64,000 nt of DNA. It comes from RYN-230 sp963768945 (GTDB lineage: Bacteria; Actinomycetota; Actinomycetes; Streptosporangiales; Streptosporangiaceae). The notes below the pieces were generated by a model. That model was not told where the DNA came from. It ran no database searches and saw only the letters and a program-made list of their open reading frames with translations. Location of the stretch: assembly GCA_963768945.1 (NCBI GenBank), contig CAVYJW010000001.1, positions 124,001 through 188,000 on the forward strand. The letters run 5' to 3'. Positions 7,750 to 16,486 of the stretch are shown piece by piece. The stretch's first letter is position 1. Every line of letters starts with the position of its first letter. Position numbers and translations under genes: made by a program.

Positions 7750-9720
7750 TTACCGGCGCGCGTCCCCGCGGGTCCGCAGGAAGTCACGGACCACGAACTC
7801 GCCGAGCCGTTCCGGCACGGCGTGCAGGACCCGGCCACCGTTGCGCCGTGCCACCTCGTTCACGAAATCGGTCAGCCGTTCGTCCTCGGCCAGCATGAAC
7901 ACGTTCAGCGACGCGTGCCGCCGGGTCATCTTGTCCACCTCGGCCAGCGTGAGCTGGATCGTCTCCGGCGCAGGCGGCCAGTCGAACCAGGACCGCCCGT
8001 CCCGGCGCAGGTGCGCGGTGGGCTCGCCGTCGGTCACGATCAGGACCACCGGGTCGTGCTCGGGACGCCGGTCCAGGTAGCGCCCGGCCAGCACCAGCGC
8101 GTGGTGCAGGTTGGTGCCCTGGACCATGTCCCAGCCCAGCCCGGCCAGGTCGGTCTCGCGCAGTTCCCTGGCGTAGTTCGAGAACCCGATGACCTGGATG
8201 GAATCCTGCGGGAACCGGCTGCGCACCAGCGCGTGCAGGGCCAGCGCGGTCTGCTTGGCCGCCCCCCAGGTGCCGCGCAGCGCCATCGAGTAGGACAGGT
8301 CAACCAGCAGGCAGACGGCCGCGGCCGTGCGCCGCTGCGTCTCGCCGACCTCGAAGTCGCGGCCGGACAGCCGGACCCCGTGCGACTCACGGTTGCGCGG
8401 CGTACCCGCCTCGCGCAGCAGCGCGTTCCGGACCGTCGCCGGCGCGTCGATGGCCTGCTCGTCGCCGAACTGCCAGCGGCGGGTGGCGCCGGTGTACTCC
8501 CCGGCCTGCCCGGCGTCACGCTGCTCGTGGTCGCCGTAACCACCCTCGGGAAGGTCCGCGAAGACCCGGCGCAGCGCGGTCTCGCCCAGCCGCCGCACCG
8601 CCTTCGGGGTGAGCTCCAGCTGGCCCGCGTTGCGCTGCAGGTAGCCCTGCTGCTCCAGTTCACGCTCGGTCTGGCGGAGCGCGTCCATGTCGTCCACGGC
8701 CTGGCGGCCCAGGGCCCGCCGGATCGCGGCCTCGTCGATGTCGTCGAGGCGCGCCCCGGGATAGTCCTGGCGCAGCTCCGACTCCAGGTCGGCGAGGTCG
8801 GCCAGGTCAGCCAGGGCGCTGGTGGCGTCGCCCAGGCCAAGCGGCTCGTCGCCGGTCATCGGGTCACCCGACGAGGCCGCCATGTCCATCTCCGGCCGGC
8901 GGGCGCGCAGCGCGTCGGACAGCCGGGACATCTCCGCGGCCAGCCCGGCGTCCTGCAGCGTCTGCTCCATCAGCGCGGCCAGCTCGTCGCGCTGCTGCTC
9001 GGTGAGCGAGCCAAGCAGTCGCTGCGCCGCGGTGGCCCGGCGGACCAGCGAGTCGACCAGCTCCTCCAGGTCGGCCGGGTTCTCCGGGAACATCTCGCCG
9101 TGGCGTTCCATGAAGCTGTCGAAGTCCGCCTGGGTGTGCTCGCCCCGGGCGTCCGCCGCCAGCATCTGGTTGAGGTCGGCCAGCATGTCCTTCACCCGCT
9201 GCATGGACTCCGGGTCGGGCTGCTGGAGCACCTCCTTCATGCCGCGGAACTGGCTGTCCAGGACCTCGCTGCGGAGCAGGTCCTTGAGCCGCTCGAACGT
9301 CTCCCGGGCGGTCTGGCTGCGCCAGTTGTAGTCGGCCAGCCTGCGGATGGCCTGCGCGGTGTCCGACGGCAGCCCGTCCAGCTCGTCCTCGCGCAGCCGG
9401 GCCTCGTCGCTCGGGTCCGGGAACAGCTCGGCCCGTTCCTGGCCCACCGCCGTGTCCAGCAGCGCCCGCGCTTCCTCCAGGGTCCCGTCCAGCCGGCCTC
9501 GGCTGCGGATCTCCCGCTGCTGGTCGCGGACCCGGCGCAGCAGGTCATCCAGGCCGCGCCGGCCGTTCACCCCGCGGCGCAGCAGGTCACGCAGGGCGCT
9601 GGACGGGTCGGCCCCGTCCAGCACCGCGTCGCCCAGCTCGTCCAGCGCCCCGCGGGCGTCGAACGGCGGCGCCAGCGGATCGGGACCCTCGGTGTACTCC
9701 CCGTACCGGTAGCCACTCAC
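7750..9720 (-). CDS. VWA domain protein, partner of AAA+ ATPase
   Basis: A 656-residue protein. The N-terminal two thirds are helical and charged (repeated LRDLLRRGV, LEEARALLD and similar). The C-terminal third is a von Willebrand A domain with an intact metal site: DLSYSM, a later Thr in TNLHHALVLAGRYL, and IVTDGEPT. It ends with a conserved actinobacterial stretch (GGRVLHAVPERLGEFVVRDFL). It follows the AAA+ gene on the same strand after 77 bases. Known analogues are ChlD/ChlI, MoxR/vWA and CoxD/CoxE pairs, where the vWA protein and ATPase act together as a metal-insertion or protein-remodelling machine; the client here is unknown. Confidence 0.85.
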   Translation of the reverse strand: MSGYRYGEYTEGPDPLAPPFDARGALDELGDAVLDGADPSSALRDLLRRGVNGRRGLDDLLRRVRDQQREIRSRGRLDGTLEEARALLDTAVGQERAELFPDPSDEARLREDELDGLPSDTAQAIRRLADYNWRSQTARETFERLKDLLRSEVLDSQFRGMKEVLQQPDPESMQRVKDMLADLNQMLAADARGEHTQADFDSFMERHGEMFPENPADLEELVDSLVRRATAAQRLLGSLTEQQRDELAALMEQTLQDAGLAAEMSRLSDALRARRPEMDMAASSGDPMTGDEPLGLGDATSALADLADLADLESELRQDYPGARLDDIDEAAIRRALGRQAVDDMDALRQTERELEQQGYLQRNAGQLELTPKAVRRLGETALRRVFADLPEGGYGDHEQRDAGQAGEYTGATRRWQFGDEQAIDAPATVRNALLREAGTPRNRESHGVRLSGRDFEVGETQRRTAAAVCLLVDLSYSMALRGTWGAAKQTALALHALVRSRFPQDSIQVIGFSNYARELRETDLAGLGWDMVQGTNLHHALVLAGRYLDRRPEHDPVVLIVTDGEPTAHLRRDGRSWFDWPPAPETIQLTLAEVDKMTRRHASLNVFMLAEDERLTDFVNEVARRNGGRVLHAVPERLGEFVVRDFLRTRGDARR

Positions 9721-9797
9721 TGCGCTACCTGCCTTTCACTGGGTTGACCTGGTGCGTCAGTCGCCTGACCCGCAGCCCGGCCTGCAAGCCGGGCCTC

Positions 9798-11246
9798 TCA
9801 GGTCCGGTAGACGGCACTGCCATCGATGACGTCCTTGGACAGCCGCCGCATCAGGTACAGGCCCTCCAGCGCGAACTCCAGGGCCGCGGCGGCCTCGCCG
9901 AACGACTCGCCGCCGTCCATGCCCAGCCGGTCCATGATCCGGGCCAGGCCGGGGACCTCGCCGATCCTGTTCAGCAGCGCGGCCGCGGGGACCAGGTCGC
10001 CGGTCTCCACCGTCCCGCCTTGCTCGAACGTGGCCAGCAGCCCGCTCAGGTCGGCGCTGCCCAGCCGGGACCGGAACGTGTCCGCGATGGCCCGCCGGAG
10101 CAGGTGCTCCAGCACCTCGGTCTCCCGGCCTTCCTCGCTGACCTCGAACTCCACCTTGCCGCGCAGGCTGCCCACGATCGGCGGCAGGTCGCAGATCCGG
10201 GCCACCGGCTGCGCCTCGCCGGTCAGCGCGGCCCGGCGCACCGCGGAGGCGGCCACCGACTCAGCCGCGGCGATCGCGAACCGGGCCGAGACCCCGGACC
10301 GGGAGTCCACCGCGGGTGAGGCCCGGACCAGCCGGGTGAACCGCGCGATGACCTCCACCAGGTGCTCGGGCAGGTCCGCGCCGGGGTCGGCGCCGTCCCA
10401 GGCGACCAGCGCCTCCTGCTGGGTCAGCACGAGTTCCTCGTCCAGCGTGAGCGGGTAATGGGTGCGGATCTCCGCGCCGAAGCGGTCCTTCAGCGGCGTG
10501 ATGATGCGGCCGCGGTTGGTGTAGTCCTCCGGGTTGGCGCTGGCCACCAGGACCAGGTCCAGCGGCAGCCGCAGCGCGTAGCCGCGGACCCCGATGTCCC
10601 GTTCCTCCAGCACGTTGAGCAGTGCGACCTGGATCCGCTCGGCCAGGTCAGGAAGTTCGTTGAGGCAGAAGATGCCGCGGTTGGTCCGTGGCACGAGGCC
10701 GAAGTGAATCGTCTCCGGGTCGCCCAGCGTCCGGCCCTCGGCCACCTTGACCGGGTCGATGTCACCGATCAGGTCACCCACGCTGGTGTCCGGGGTGGCC
10801 AGCTTCTCGCCGTAGCGCTCGCTGCGGTGCCGCCACTCGACCGGCAGGCCGTCGCCCTGCTCGGCGGCCAGGCGCTGGCAGCGCGCGCAGACCGGCTGGT
10901 AGGGGTGGTCGTTGATCTCACAGCCCGCGACCGCGGGCGTCCAGTCGTCGAGCAGGACGGACAGGGTCCGGATCAGGCGCGTTTTGCCCTGGCCGCGCTC
11001 GCCCAGCAGGATCGTGTCGTGGCCGGCCAGCAGGGCCCGCTCCACGTGCGGGAGCACGGTCTGGTCGAACCCGACGATCCCGGGAAACCTGTTCTCGCCA
11101 GCGCGCATCCTGGCTAGCAGGTTGCGCCGGATCTCCTCTTTAACGGTCTCGTACTCGTGCCCGCTGGCGCGCAGCTCGCCCAGGGTGGTGGCGGCGGGGC
11201 GGGGCGGGGTTCCGTCGGCTGCATGAGTCTCGTTGTCTGGCTGCAC
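9798..11246 (-). CDS. AAA+ ATPase, magnesium-chelatase/MoxR-like
   Basis: A 482-residue ATPase. Walker A is GERGQGKT (82-89), the Walker B region includes GIFCLNELPDL, and sensor 1 is VLVASANPEDYTNRG. A Cys cluster (GCEIND, then VCARCQ) sits between Walker A and the central helices and could bind zinc. The C-terminal part includes a long helical lid with TRLVRASPAVDSRSGVSARFAIAAAE, as in ChlI-type proteins. The short gap to the downstream vWA gene supports an ATPase/vWA two-component machine. The GTG start at 11246 faces the divergent threonine dehydratase gene. Confidence 0.85.
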   Translation of the reverse strand: MQPDNETHAADGTPPRPAATTLGELRASGHEYETVKEEIRRNLLARMRAGENRFPGIVGFDQTVLPHVERALLAGHDTILLGERGQGKTRLIRTLSVLLDDWTPAVAGCEINDHPYQPVCARCQRLAAEQGDGLPVEWRHRSERYGEKLATPDTSVGDLIGDIDPVKVAEGRTLGDPETIHFGLVPRTNRGIFCLNELPDLAERIQVALLNVLEERDIGVRGYALRLPLDLVLVASANPEDYTNRGRIITPLKDRFGAEIRTHYPLTLDEELVLTQQEALVAWDGADPGADLPEHLVEVIARFTRLVRASPAVDSRSGVSARFAIAAAESVAASAVRRAALTGEAQPVARICDLPPIVGSLRGKVEFEVSEEGRETEVLEHLLRRAIADTFRSRLGSADLSGLLATFEQGGTVETGDLVPAAALLNRIGEVPGLARIMDRLGMDGGESFGEAAAALEFALEGLYLMRRLSKDVIDGSAVYRT

Positions 11247-11308
11247 CCTTTCGACATTACGTGCCCCATGGCGCGCTTCGCATCCTGGCCGGGTGCAACA
11301 CTGCAGGC

Positions 11309-12529
11309 ATGGCGATGACCTCCCCCTCTGTGGGCGCCGACGACGTGGCCGCCGCCCGCGACGTACTCCGCGAGATCCTGCCGCCCACCCCGCTGCTGCA
11401 CTCCCGGGTGCTGTCCGAGCGGCTTGGCGGTCCCGTGTTCCTCAAGTGCGAGAACCTGCAGCGCACCGGGTCGTTCAAGGCCCGTGGCGGCTACCTGCGG
11501 ATCTCCCGGCTCAGCGAGGAGGAACGGGCCCGCGGCGTGGTGGCGGCCAGCGCGGGCAACCATGCCCAGGGAGTGGCGTTCGCCGCCGCGCTGCTCGGCG
11601 TGAAGGCCACCGTGATCATGCCGGAGGGCGCCCAGCTGCCCAAGATCGAGGCGACCCGGGGCTACGGGGCGGAGATCATCACGCGCGGCGCGACCGTGGA
11701 CGACGCGGTGGAGTACGCGCGCGAGTTCGCGGCCGAAAGCGGCGCGGTGGTCATCCACCCGTTCGATCACCCTGACATCGTCGCGGGCCAGGGCACCCTG
11801 GGCCTGGAGATCCTGGAGCAGTGCCCGCAGGTGCGGACGATCGCGATCCCGGTCGGCGGGGGCGGCCTGGCCGCCGGGGTCACGGTCGCGGTCAAGTCCG
11901 CGGATCCCTCGGTGGCCGTGGTCGGCGTTCAGGCCGAGGCGGTCGCGGCCTACCCGGCGTCGCTGGCGGCCGGCCACCCGGTCCGGGTGCAGCCCGCCGC
12001 GACCATGGCCGACGGCATCGCGGTCTGCCTGCCCGGGGACATCCCGTTCCGGATCCTCTCCGGGTTCGGCGTTCACGTGCTGACCGTGTCCGAGGAGAGC
12101 CTGTCCCGGGCCCTGCTGCTGTGCCTGGAACGCGCCAAGCAGGTGGTCGAGCCGGCCGGGGCGGCCGCCGTGGCCGGGCTGATGGAGAACGCCGGCATGT
12201 TCGAGCCGCCGGTGGTGGTCGTGCTGTCCGGCGGCAACATCGACCCGCTGCTGCTGGCCAAGGTGCTGCGGCACGGCCTGGCCGCGGCCGGCCGCTACCT
12301 GACGTTCCGGTGCCGGATCCCGGACCGGCCCGGCGCGCTGGCCGGCCTGCTGGGCGCGGTGGCCAGCCTGGGCGCGAACGTGCTCGACGTGATGCACGAA
12401 CGGGTCACGCCGCGGCTGCGGGTCGGCGAGGTCGAGGTGCTGCTCCAGGTCGAGACCCGGGGCCCGGCGCACTGCGACGGCGTGATCAGCGAGCTACGCC
12501 AGGCGGGGTATCAGCTGATGTTCCGGTGA
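11309..12529 (+). CDS. ilvA: Threonine ammonia-lyase with ACT domain
   Basis: Deaminates threonine to 2-oxobutyrate, the first step to isoleucine or a catabolic entry. The PLP lysine is K57 in RTGSFKARGG. SAGNHAQG (81-88) binds the substrate, and VGGGGLAAG binds the PLP phosphate. A C-terminal ACT domain starts near residue 328 (YLTFRCRIPDRPGALAGLLGAV). The length of about 406 residues fits the short, single-ACT class rather than biosynthetic IlvA with two ACT-like domains, so a catabolic (TdcB-like) role is possible. The start is taken at ATG 11309; there is no strong ribosome site. Divergent from the AAA+ gene. Confidence 0.9.
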   Translation: MAMTSPSVGADDVAAARDVLREILPPTPLLHSRVLSERLGGPVFLKCENLQRTGSFKARGGYLRISRLSEEERARGVVAASAGNHAQGVAFAAALLGVKATVIMPEGAQLPKIEATRGYGAEIITRGATVDDAVEYAREFAAESGAVVIHPFDHPDIVAGQGTLGLEILEQCPQVRTIAIPVGGGGLAAGVTVAVKSADPSVAVVGVQAEAVAAYPASLAAGHPVRVQPAATMADGIAVCLPGDIPFRILSGFGVHVLTVSEESLSRALLLCLERAKQVVEPAGAAAVAGLMENAGMFEPPVVVVLSGGNIDPLLLAKVLRHGLAAAGRYLTFRCRIPDRPGALAGLLGAVASLGANVLDVMHERVTPRLRVGEVEVLLQVETRGPAHCDGVISELRQAGYQLMFR

Positions 12530-12591
12530 GTGGCGCTGGCCGCGTCCGCGCTTGCCGCCTGGCGCGTCCGCCTGCGGGCGGCCGCGCTCGC

Positions 12592-13692
12592 TTACAGGTT
12601 TCCGCGCCGGGCCTGCTCCCGCTCGATGGCCTCGAACAGGGCCCTGAAGTTGCCCTTGCCGAAACCGTCCGAGCCGTGCCGCTCGATTAGCTCGAAGAAC
12701 ACCGTGGGGCGGTCCTGCACCGGCTTGGTGAAGATCTGCAGCAGGTAGCCGTCCTCGTCCCGGTCGGCCAGGATGCGCAGCTCACGCAGGGTCTCCACCG
12801 CCACCCGGGTCTCCCCGGCCCACTCGCCGAGCGTGTCGTAGTAGCTGTCCGGCGTGTCCAGGAACTCCACGCCCGCCGCCTTCATGGCCCGCACCGTGGC
12901 CACGATGTCGTCGCAGGCCAGCGCGATGTGCTGGACCCCGGGGCCGCCGTAGAACTCCAGGTACTCGTCGATCTGGGACTTCTTCTTGCCCGCCGCGGGC
13001 TCGTTGATGGGGAACTTGACCGTCCGGGAGCCGTCCGCGACCACCTTGCTCATCAGCGCGGAGTACTCGGTGGCGATGTCGTCGCCGACGAACTCCTTCA
13101 TGTTGGTGAAGCCCATCACCCGCTGGTAGAACCCCACCCACTCGTCCATCCGGCCCAGTTCCACGTTGCCGACGCAGTGGTCGATCGTGGTGAACAGCGG
13201 CCGGGCGGGCGGCGCGACCATCGGCCCGGCCGCGACGTACCCGGGCAGGTAGGGGCCGCTGTAGGAGGACCGCTCCACTAGCGTATGCCGGGTGTCGCCG
13301 TAGGCCGCGATGGTGGCCAGCACCACCTTGCCGTAGGTGTCCTCCACGATCTGCGGCTCGGCCAGGCCGCGCGCCCCATGGCTGGTCGCGTACTCGTAGG
13401 CGGCCTCCGCGGACTGCACCCCGAGAGCCAGGTCGATCACCCCGTCGCCGTGCGCGGCGACGTGCCGGCCCAGCCCGGTGCCGGACCGCACCGGGCCGCG
13501 CAGCACGAACCGCGCCTGGCCGGACTCCAGGACATAGGCGGCCTCGTCCCGGCACCCGGTCTCCGGGCCGCGGTAGGCCACGCAGCGCATCCCGAACGCG
13601 GCTGAGTAGTAGTACGCGGCCTGCCGCGCGTTGCCCACGGCGAAGACCACCGCGTCCATGCCGGTGACCGGGAATTCGTCGCTGGCCGTCAT
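12592..13692 (-). CDS. hpd: 4-Hydroxyphenylpyruvate dioxygenase
   Basis: An Fe(II) dioxygenase converting 4-hydroxyphenylpyruvate to homogentisate in tyrosine degradation. It has 366 residues with two vicinal-oxygen-chelate halves. The iron ligands are H172 (TIDHCVGNVE), H255 (VQHIALACDD) and E334 (FFELIERHG). The C-terminal motif GFGKGNFRALFEAIEREQ is typical. No other homogentisate pathway gene is in the window. It is divergently transcribed from an Lrp/AsnC regulator and shares with it a 173-bp control region holding a perfect inverted repeat. Confidence 0.95.
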   Translation of the reverse strand: MTASDEFPVTGMDAVVFAVGNARQAAYYYSAAFGMRCVAYRGPETGCRDEAAYVLESGQARFVLRGPVRSGTGLGRHVAAHGDGVIDLALGVQSAEAAYEYATSHGARGLAEPQIVEDTYGKVVLATIAAYGDTRHTLVERSSYSGPYLPGYVAAGPMVAPPARPLFTTIDHCVGNVELGRMDEWVGFYQRVMGFTNMKEFVGDDIATEYSALMSKVVADGSRTVKFPINEPAAGKKKSQIDEYLEFYGGPGVQHIALACDDIVATVRAMKAAGVEFLDTPDSYYDTLGEWAGETRVAVETLRELRILADRDEDGYLLQIFTKPVQDRPTVFFELIERHGSDGFGKGNFRALFEAIEREQARRGNL

Positions 13693-13758
13693 CGCACGCT
13701 CCAGTGCTCGCAGTGGTTGTTGTGAGCAGGATCCGCCCGGCGAGGCATTCTGTGCAAC

Positions 13759-13781
13759 ACTGTCCTTATTGGCTGGACAGT
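13759..13781. promoter_or_regulatory. Inverted repeat, candidate operator for hpd/Lrp
   Basis: ACTGTCC, nine bases, GGACAGT: a perfect 7-bp-arm palindrome centred between the divergent hpd and Lrp-type genes. Lrp/AsnC regulators usually bind such sites next to their own gene. Binding is inferred. Confidence 0.5.
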
Positions 13782-13865
13782 TTGCATACTCAATAACGGT
13801 CTGTGTGCGTAAATCTGTACACCATGACCGAGGTTCTGCGCGGCTGGTGAGATCGGAGGTGCACC

Positions 13866-14342
13866 GTGGTGATCGACGGGCTGGACGCGCGGCTCGTCGG
13901 CCTGCTGGCCGACGAGCCCCGGGTCGGCATGCTCGAGGCCTCGCGCCGGCTCGGCGTGGCCCGCGGCACGGTCCAGGCCCGGCTGGACCGGCTGCACAGC
14001 CGCGGCGTGATCACGGGCTACGGCCCGGACGTGGACCCGGTGGCGCTGGGCCACGTGGTGACCGCGTTCATCACGCTGGAGATCCGCCAGCCAGGCGGGC
14101 ACGACGCGGTGGCCGGGCGGCTGGCCGCGATCCCGGAGGTGCTGGAGGCGCACACGATCACGGGGTCCAGCGACATGCTGTGCCGGGTCGTGGCCCGCAC
14201 CAACGCCGACCTGCAGCGGGTCATCGACGCGATCGTGGACGTGGCCGGGGTGGAGCGCGCCTCCACGGTGATCGCGCTGGCCACGCCGCTGCCGTACCGG
14301 GTGCTGCCACTGGTGCGCGCGGTCGCCCGCCACGACCCCTAG
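13866..14342 (+). CDS. Lrp/AsnC family transcriptional regulator
   Basis: A 158-residue regulator. The N-terminal winged helix-turn-helix (LDARLVGLLADEPRVGMLEASRRLGVARGTVQARLDRL) is followed by an RAM (ligand-sensing) domain from about residue 60 (VTAFITLEIR, then MLCRVVARTNADLQRVIDAI). The GTG start at 13866 has GGAGG six bases upstream. Divergence from hpd and the palindrome between them suggest that it controls tyrosine or phenylalanine catabolism, sensing an aromatic amino acid or its keto acid. This is inference from neighbourhood. Confidence 0.9.
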   Translation: MVIDGLDARLVGLLADEPRVGMLEASRRLGVARGTVQARLDRLHSRGVITGYGPDVDPVALGHVVTAFITLEIRQPGGHDAVAGRLAAIPEVLEAHTITGSSDMLCRVVARTNADLQRVIDAIVDVAGVERASTVIALATPLPYRVLPLVRAVARHDP

Positions 14343-14372
14343 GCCGGTCTAACCGACCCCTCCCAACGTCAA

Positions 14373-14414
14373 CGGGGTGCGTTTTGCGCCGTATACGGCG
14401 CAAAACGCACCCCG
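14373..14414. terminator. Perfect 42-bp palindrome, bidirectional terminator
   Basis: Two 21-base arms (CGGGGTGCG...GCCGTA and its exact complement) meet with no spacer, and TTTT occurs inside each arm. It lies exactly between the convergent ends of the Lrp-type gene and greA, so it probably terminates both transcripts as an I-shaped, T-tract-poor actinobacterial terminator. Confidence 0.75.
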
Positions 14415-14429
14415 ACGATGCTTCCGGCG

Positions 14430-14930
14430 TCAGCCGCCGACGTAGGGGACGGCCTCCAGGATTTCCACCTTGGCCGACCGGCCGTTCGGCAGCTGGTAGG
14501 TGGCCGACTCACCGATCTTCTTGCCATTGATCGCGCTGCCCAGCGGCGAGCGCGGCGAGTAGACGTCGATCGGCGCGCCGCTCTCCTCCCTGGAGGCCAG
14601 GAGGAAGGTCACCTCATCGTCGTCGCCGTCGAACCGGATGGTCACGGTCATCCCCGGCCCGACCACCCCGTCTGTCCTCGCTGGCTCACCCACCCGGGCG
14701 TGCTGAATGATGTGCTGGAGCTGGATAATCCGGCCCTCGATCTTGCCCTGCTCTTCCTTGGCGGCGTGGTAGCCGCCGTTCTCGCGCAGGTCACCCTCGT
14801 CCCGGGCGGCCTCGATCTTCTTGGCGATGTCGACCCGCCCCGGTCCCGAGAGGTGGTCCAGCTCCGTCTTGAGCCGGTCGTATGCCTCCTGGGTGAGCCA
14901 GGTAAGGCTGTCGTTATTCGTCTCGGTCAC
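14430..14930 (-). CDS. greA: Transcription elongation factor GreA
   Basis: Rescues backtracked RNA polymerase by stimulating transcript cleavage. It has 166 residues: an N-terminal coiled coil with the acidic tip (AARDEGDLRENGGYHAAKEEQ) and a C-terminal FKBP-like domain (YSPRSPLGSAINGKKIGESATY). The GTG start at 14930 has AGGAG five bases upstream. The gene stands alone between convergent Lrp and divergent mca, matching Rv1080c next to mca in mycobacteria. Confidence 0.95.
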   Translation of the reverse strand: MTETNNDSLTWLTQEAYDRLKTELDHLSGPGRVDIAKKIEAARDEGDLRENGGYHAAKEEQGKIEGRIIQLQHIIQHARVGEPARTDGVVGPGMTVTIRFDGDDDEVTFLLASREESGAPIDVYSPRSPLGSAINGKKIGESATYQLPNGRSAKVEILEAVPYVGG

Positions 14931-15121
14931 GGGTACTCCTTGCCTGCAGTGCGGACACTGGGATCCGCTTGAGCCATGCGCGGCTCCTCCGGGGTAATCC
15001 TTCGAGGCTAACAAGGCCTGACAACTACGTCGCCCCTCACGAGTTCCGGGCGGCCAGACCTGACGCCGCGGCGTCATCAGAGCCCGCCACTATACGGGAA
15101 TGTCGTCGCGGGGCCAGCGCG

Positions 15122-15134
15122 TTGTCCTGGACAA
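15122..15134. promoter_or_regulatory. 13-bp palindrome between greA and mca
   Basis: TTGTCC T GGACAA, perfect about its central T, lies in the 324-bp divergent gap. It is followed by an 11-bp tandem duplication GTTCTGTCGGC (15136-15157). These are candidate regulator sites; no regulator is known. The rest of the gap holds no gene. Confidence 0.4.
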
Positions 15135-15254
15135 TGTTCTGTCGGCGTTCTGTCGGCGTGGCACGGACCGGGGTGCACCCGCCGGGAAGCCCAGCCGGGG
15201 TAAGCAGAGCGCCGGCTCCTGTTGATCTCGTCATGGTGCCGAGGGGAAATTCGC

Positions 15255-16172
15255 TTGTCTGCCGCCACGAACGATCCGGTGGTTCCGCCGTCCGAGCCGT
15301 TGCGGCTGATGGCGGTGCACGCGCACCCGGACGACGAATCGAGCAAGGGCGCCGCCACCATGGCCCGCTACGTCCGGGAAGGCGCAGAGGTCATGGTGGC
15401 CACGCTGACCGGCGGTGAGCGCGGCGACATCCTGAATAAGGCCATGGAACGGCCCGACGTCCGGGAAAACCTGTCTCAGATCCGCCGCGAGGAGATGGCC
15501 CGGGCCCGCGAAATCCTGGGCGTGCACCAGCAATTCCTCGGATTCGTCGATTCCGGGCTCCCTGAGGGTGATCCGCTGCCGGCGCTGCCGGACGGGTGCT
15601 TCGCGCTGCAGCCCCTCGAGGTGGCGGCCGAGCCGCTGGTGCGCGCGGTCCGCGAATTCCGACCCCACGTGATCCTGACCTACGACGAAGAGGGCGGTTA
15701 CCCGCACCCGGATCACATCAAGACTCACCAGGTGGCGGTGGAGGCGTTCGAGGCCGCGGCGGATCCTGACCGATACCCCGGGACCGGGGACCCCTGGCAG
15801 CCGCTCAAGCTGTACTACTTCGCCACGTTCCACAAGGACCGGATCACCGCGCTGCACGAGGAGATGCTGGAGCGTGGCCTGGAGTCGCCGTACGCCGAGT
15901 GGTTCAAGCGCTGGGAGGAGCGGGAGTCAGACCGGAAGCAGGCGGAGATCACCAGCCGGGTCCAGTGCGCCGAGTACTTCCCCATCCGGGATCAGGCGCT
16001 GCTCGCGCACGCCACCCAGATCGACCCGGACAGCTCGTGGTTCGCCTGCCCGGTGGAGGTGCAGCGGGCCGCCTGGCCGACCGAGGACTACCATCTAGCT
16101 AGGTCGGTAGTGGATGCCGAGTTCCCCGAGGACGACCTGTTCGCGGGGGTACGGGAGAGGGTGAGCCGGTGA
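15255..16172 (+). CDS. mca: Mycothiol S-conjugate amidase
   Basis: Cleaves mycothiol S-conjugates to release mercapturic acids, detoxifying electrophiles. Its LmbE-like zinc metalloamidase signature is HAHPDDES (22-29), followed by LTGGERGD, the catalytic-loop YPHPDHIKTH region, and a C-terminal stretch (YFPIRDQALLAHATQIDP) specific for Mca rather than MshB. The TTG start at 15255 was chosen for the GAGGGG eight bases upstream; an ATG further in at 15309 would cut only the leader. It marks the organism as a mycothiol producer. Its stop overlaps the next start by four bases. Confidence 0.93.
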   Translation: MSAATNDPVVPPSEPLRLMAVHAHPDDESSKGAATMARYVREGAEVMVATLTGGERGDILNKAMERPDVRENLSQIRREEMARAREILGVHQQFLGFVDSGLPEGDPLPALPDGCFALQPLEVAAEPLVRAVREFRPHVILTYDEEGGYPHPDHIKTHQVAVEAFEAAADPDRYPGTGDPWQPLKLYYFATFHKDRITALHEEMLERGLESPYAEWFKRWEERESDRKQAEITSRVQCAEYFPIRDQALLAHATQIDPDSSWFACPVEVQRAAWPTEDYHLARSVVDAEFPEDDLFAGVRERVSR

Positions 16173-16441
16173 GCGTCCTGGCCGCGTCGAGCACCGCCAG
16201 CCAGGTGTACCCCGGGCTGATCGGGTTCCTCGTGGTTGCCGGGATGGGCCTCGCCCTGTTCTTCCTGTTCCGCTCCCTGAACAAGCAGCTGCACAAGATC
16301 GCGCCGGGACAGCCGTCCAGCGCGCCGCCGGGCCGGTCCCGGCCGCCCCGCCCGGGGCTCGCGGCGTTCCGCGCCCAGCGGGCCAGGACGTCGAGCCAGC
16401 AGCCCGGTGAACCAGGTCAGGCCGGCAGCACCGGCCCGTAG
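16169..16441 (+). CDS. Small membrane protein after mca (Rv1083-like)
   Basis: A 90-residue protein with one N-terminal membrane segment (YPGLIGFLVVAGMGLALFFL, about 14-34), a short basic stretch RSLNKQLHKI, and a Pro/Arg/Gln-rich tail. The GTG start overlaps the mca stop (GTGA), so translation is coupled. M. tuberculosis has a small protein of the same type (Rv1083) directly after mca. The function is unknown; coupling suggests a link with mycothiol conjugate handling or export. Confidence 0.8.
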   Translation: MSVLAASSTASQVYPGLIGFLVVAGMGLALFFLFRSLNKQLHKIAPGQPSSAPPGRSRPPRPGLAAFRAQRARTSSQQPGEPGQAGSTGP

Positions 16442-16486
16442 GGCGGTGTGCCTGCCCGGCAGCACCGGCCCGTAGGCAGGCCTCAG

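Noticed and set aside
7618..9747. A 709-codon open frame on the plus strand
   Set aside because: It is antisense to the vWA gene, is rich in Arg/Pro/Gly/Val without motifs and follows the third-position GC pattern of the true gene.
9762..9797. Hairpin GCCCGGC/GCCGGGC between the AAA+ and vWA genes as a terminator
   Set aside because: A short GC stem without T-tract in a 77-bp gap of a likely operon; such stems arise by chance at this G+C.
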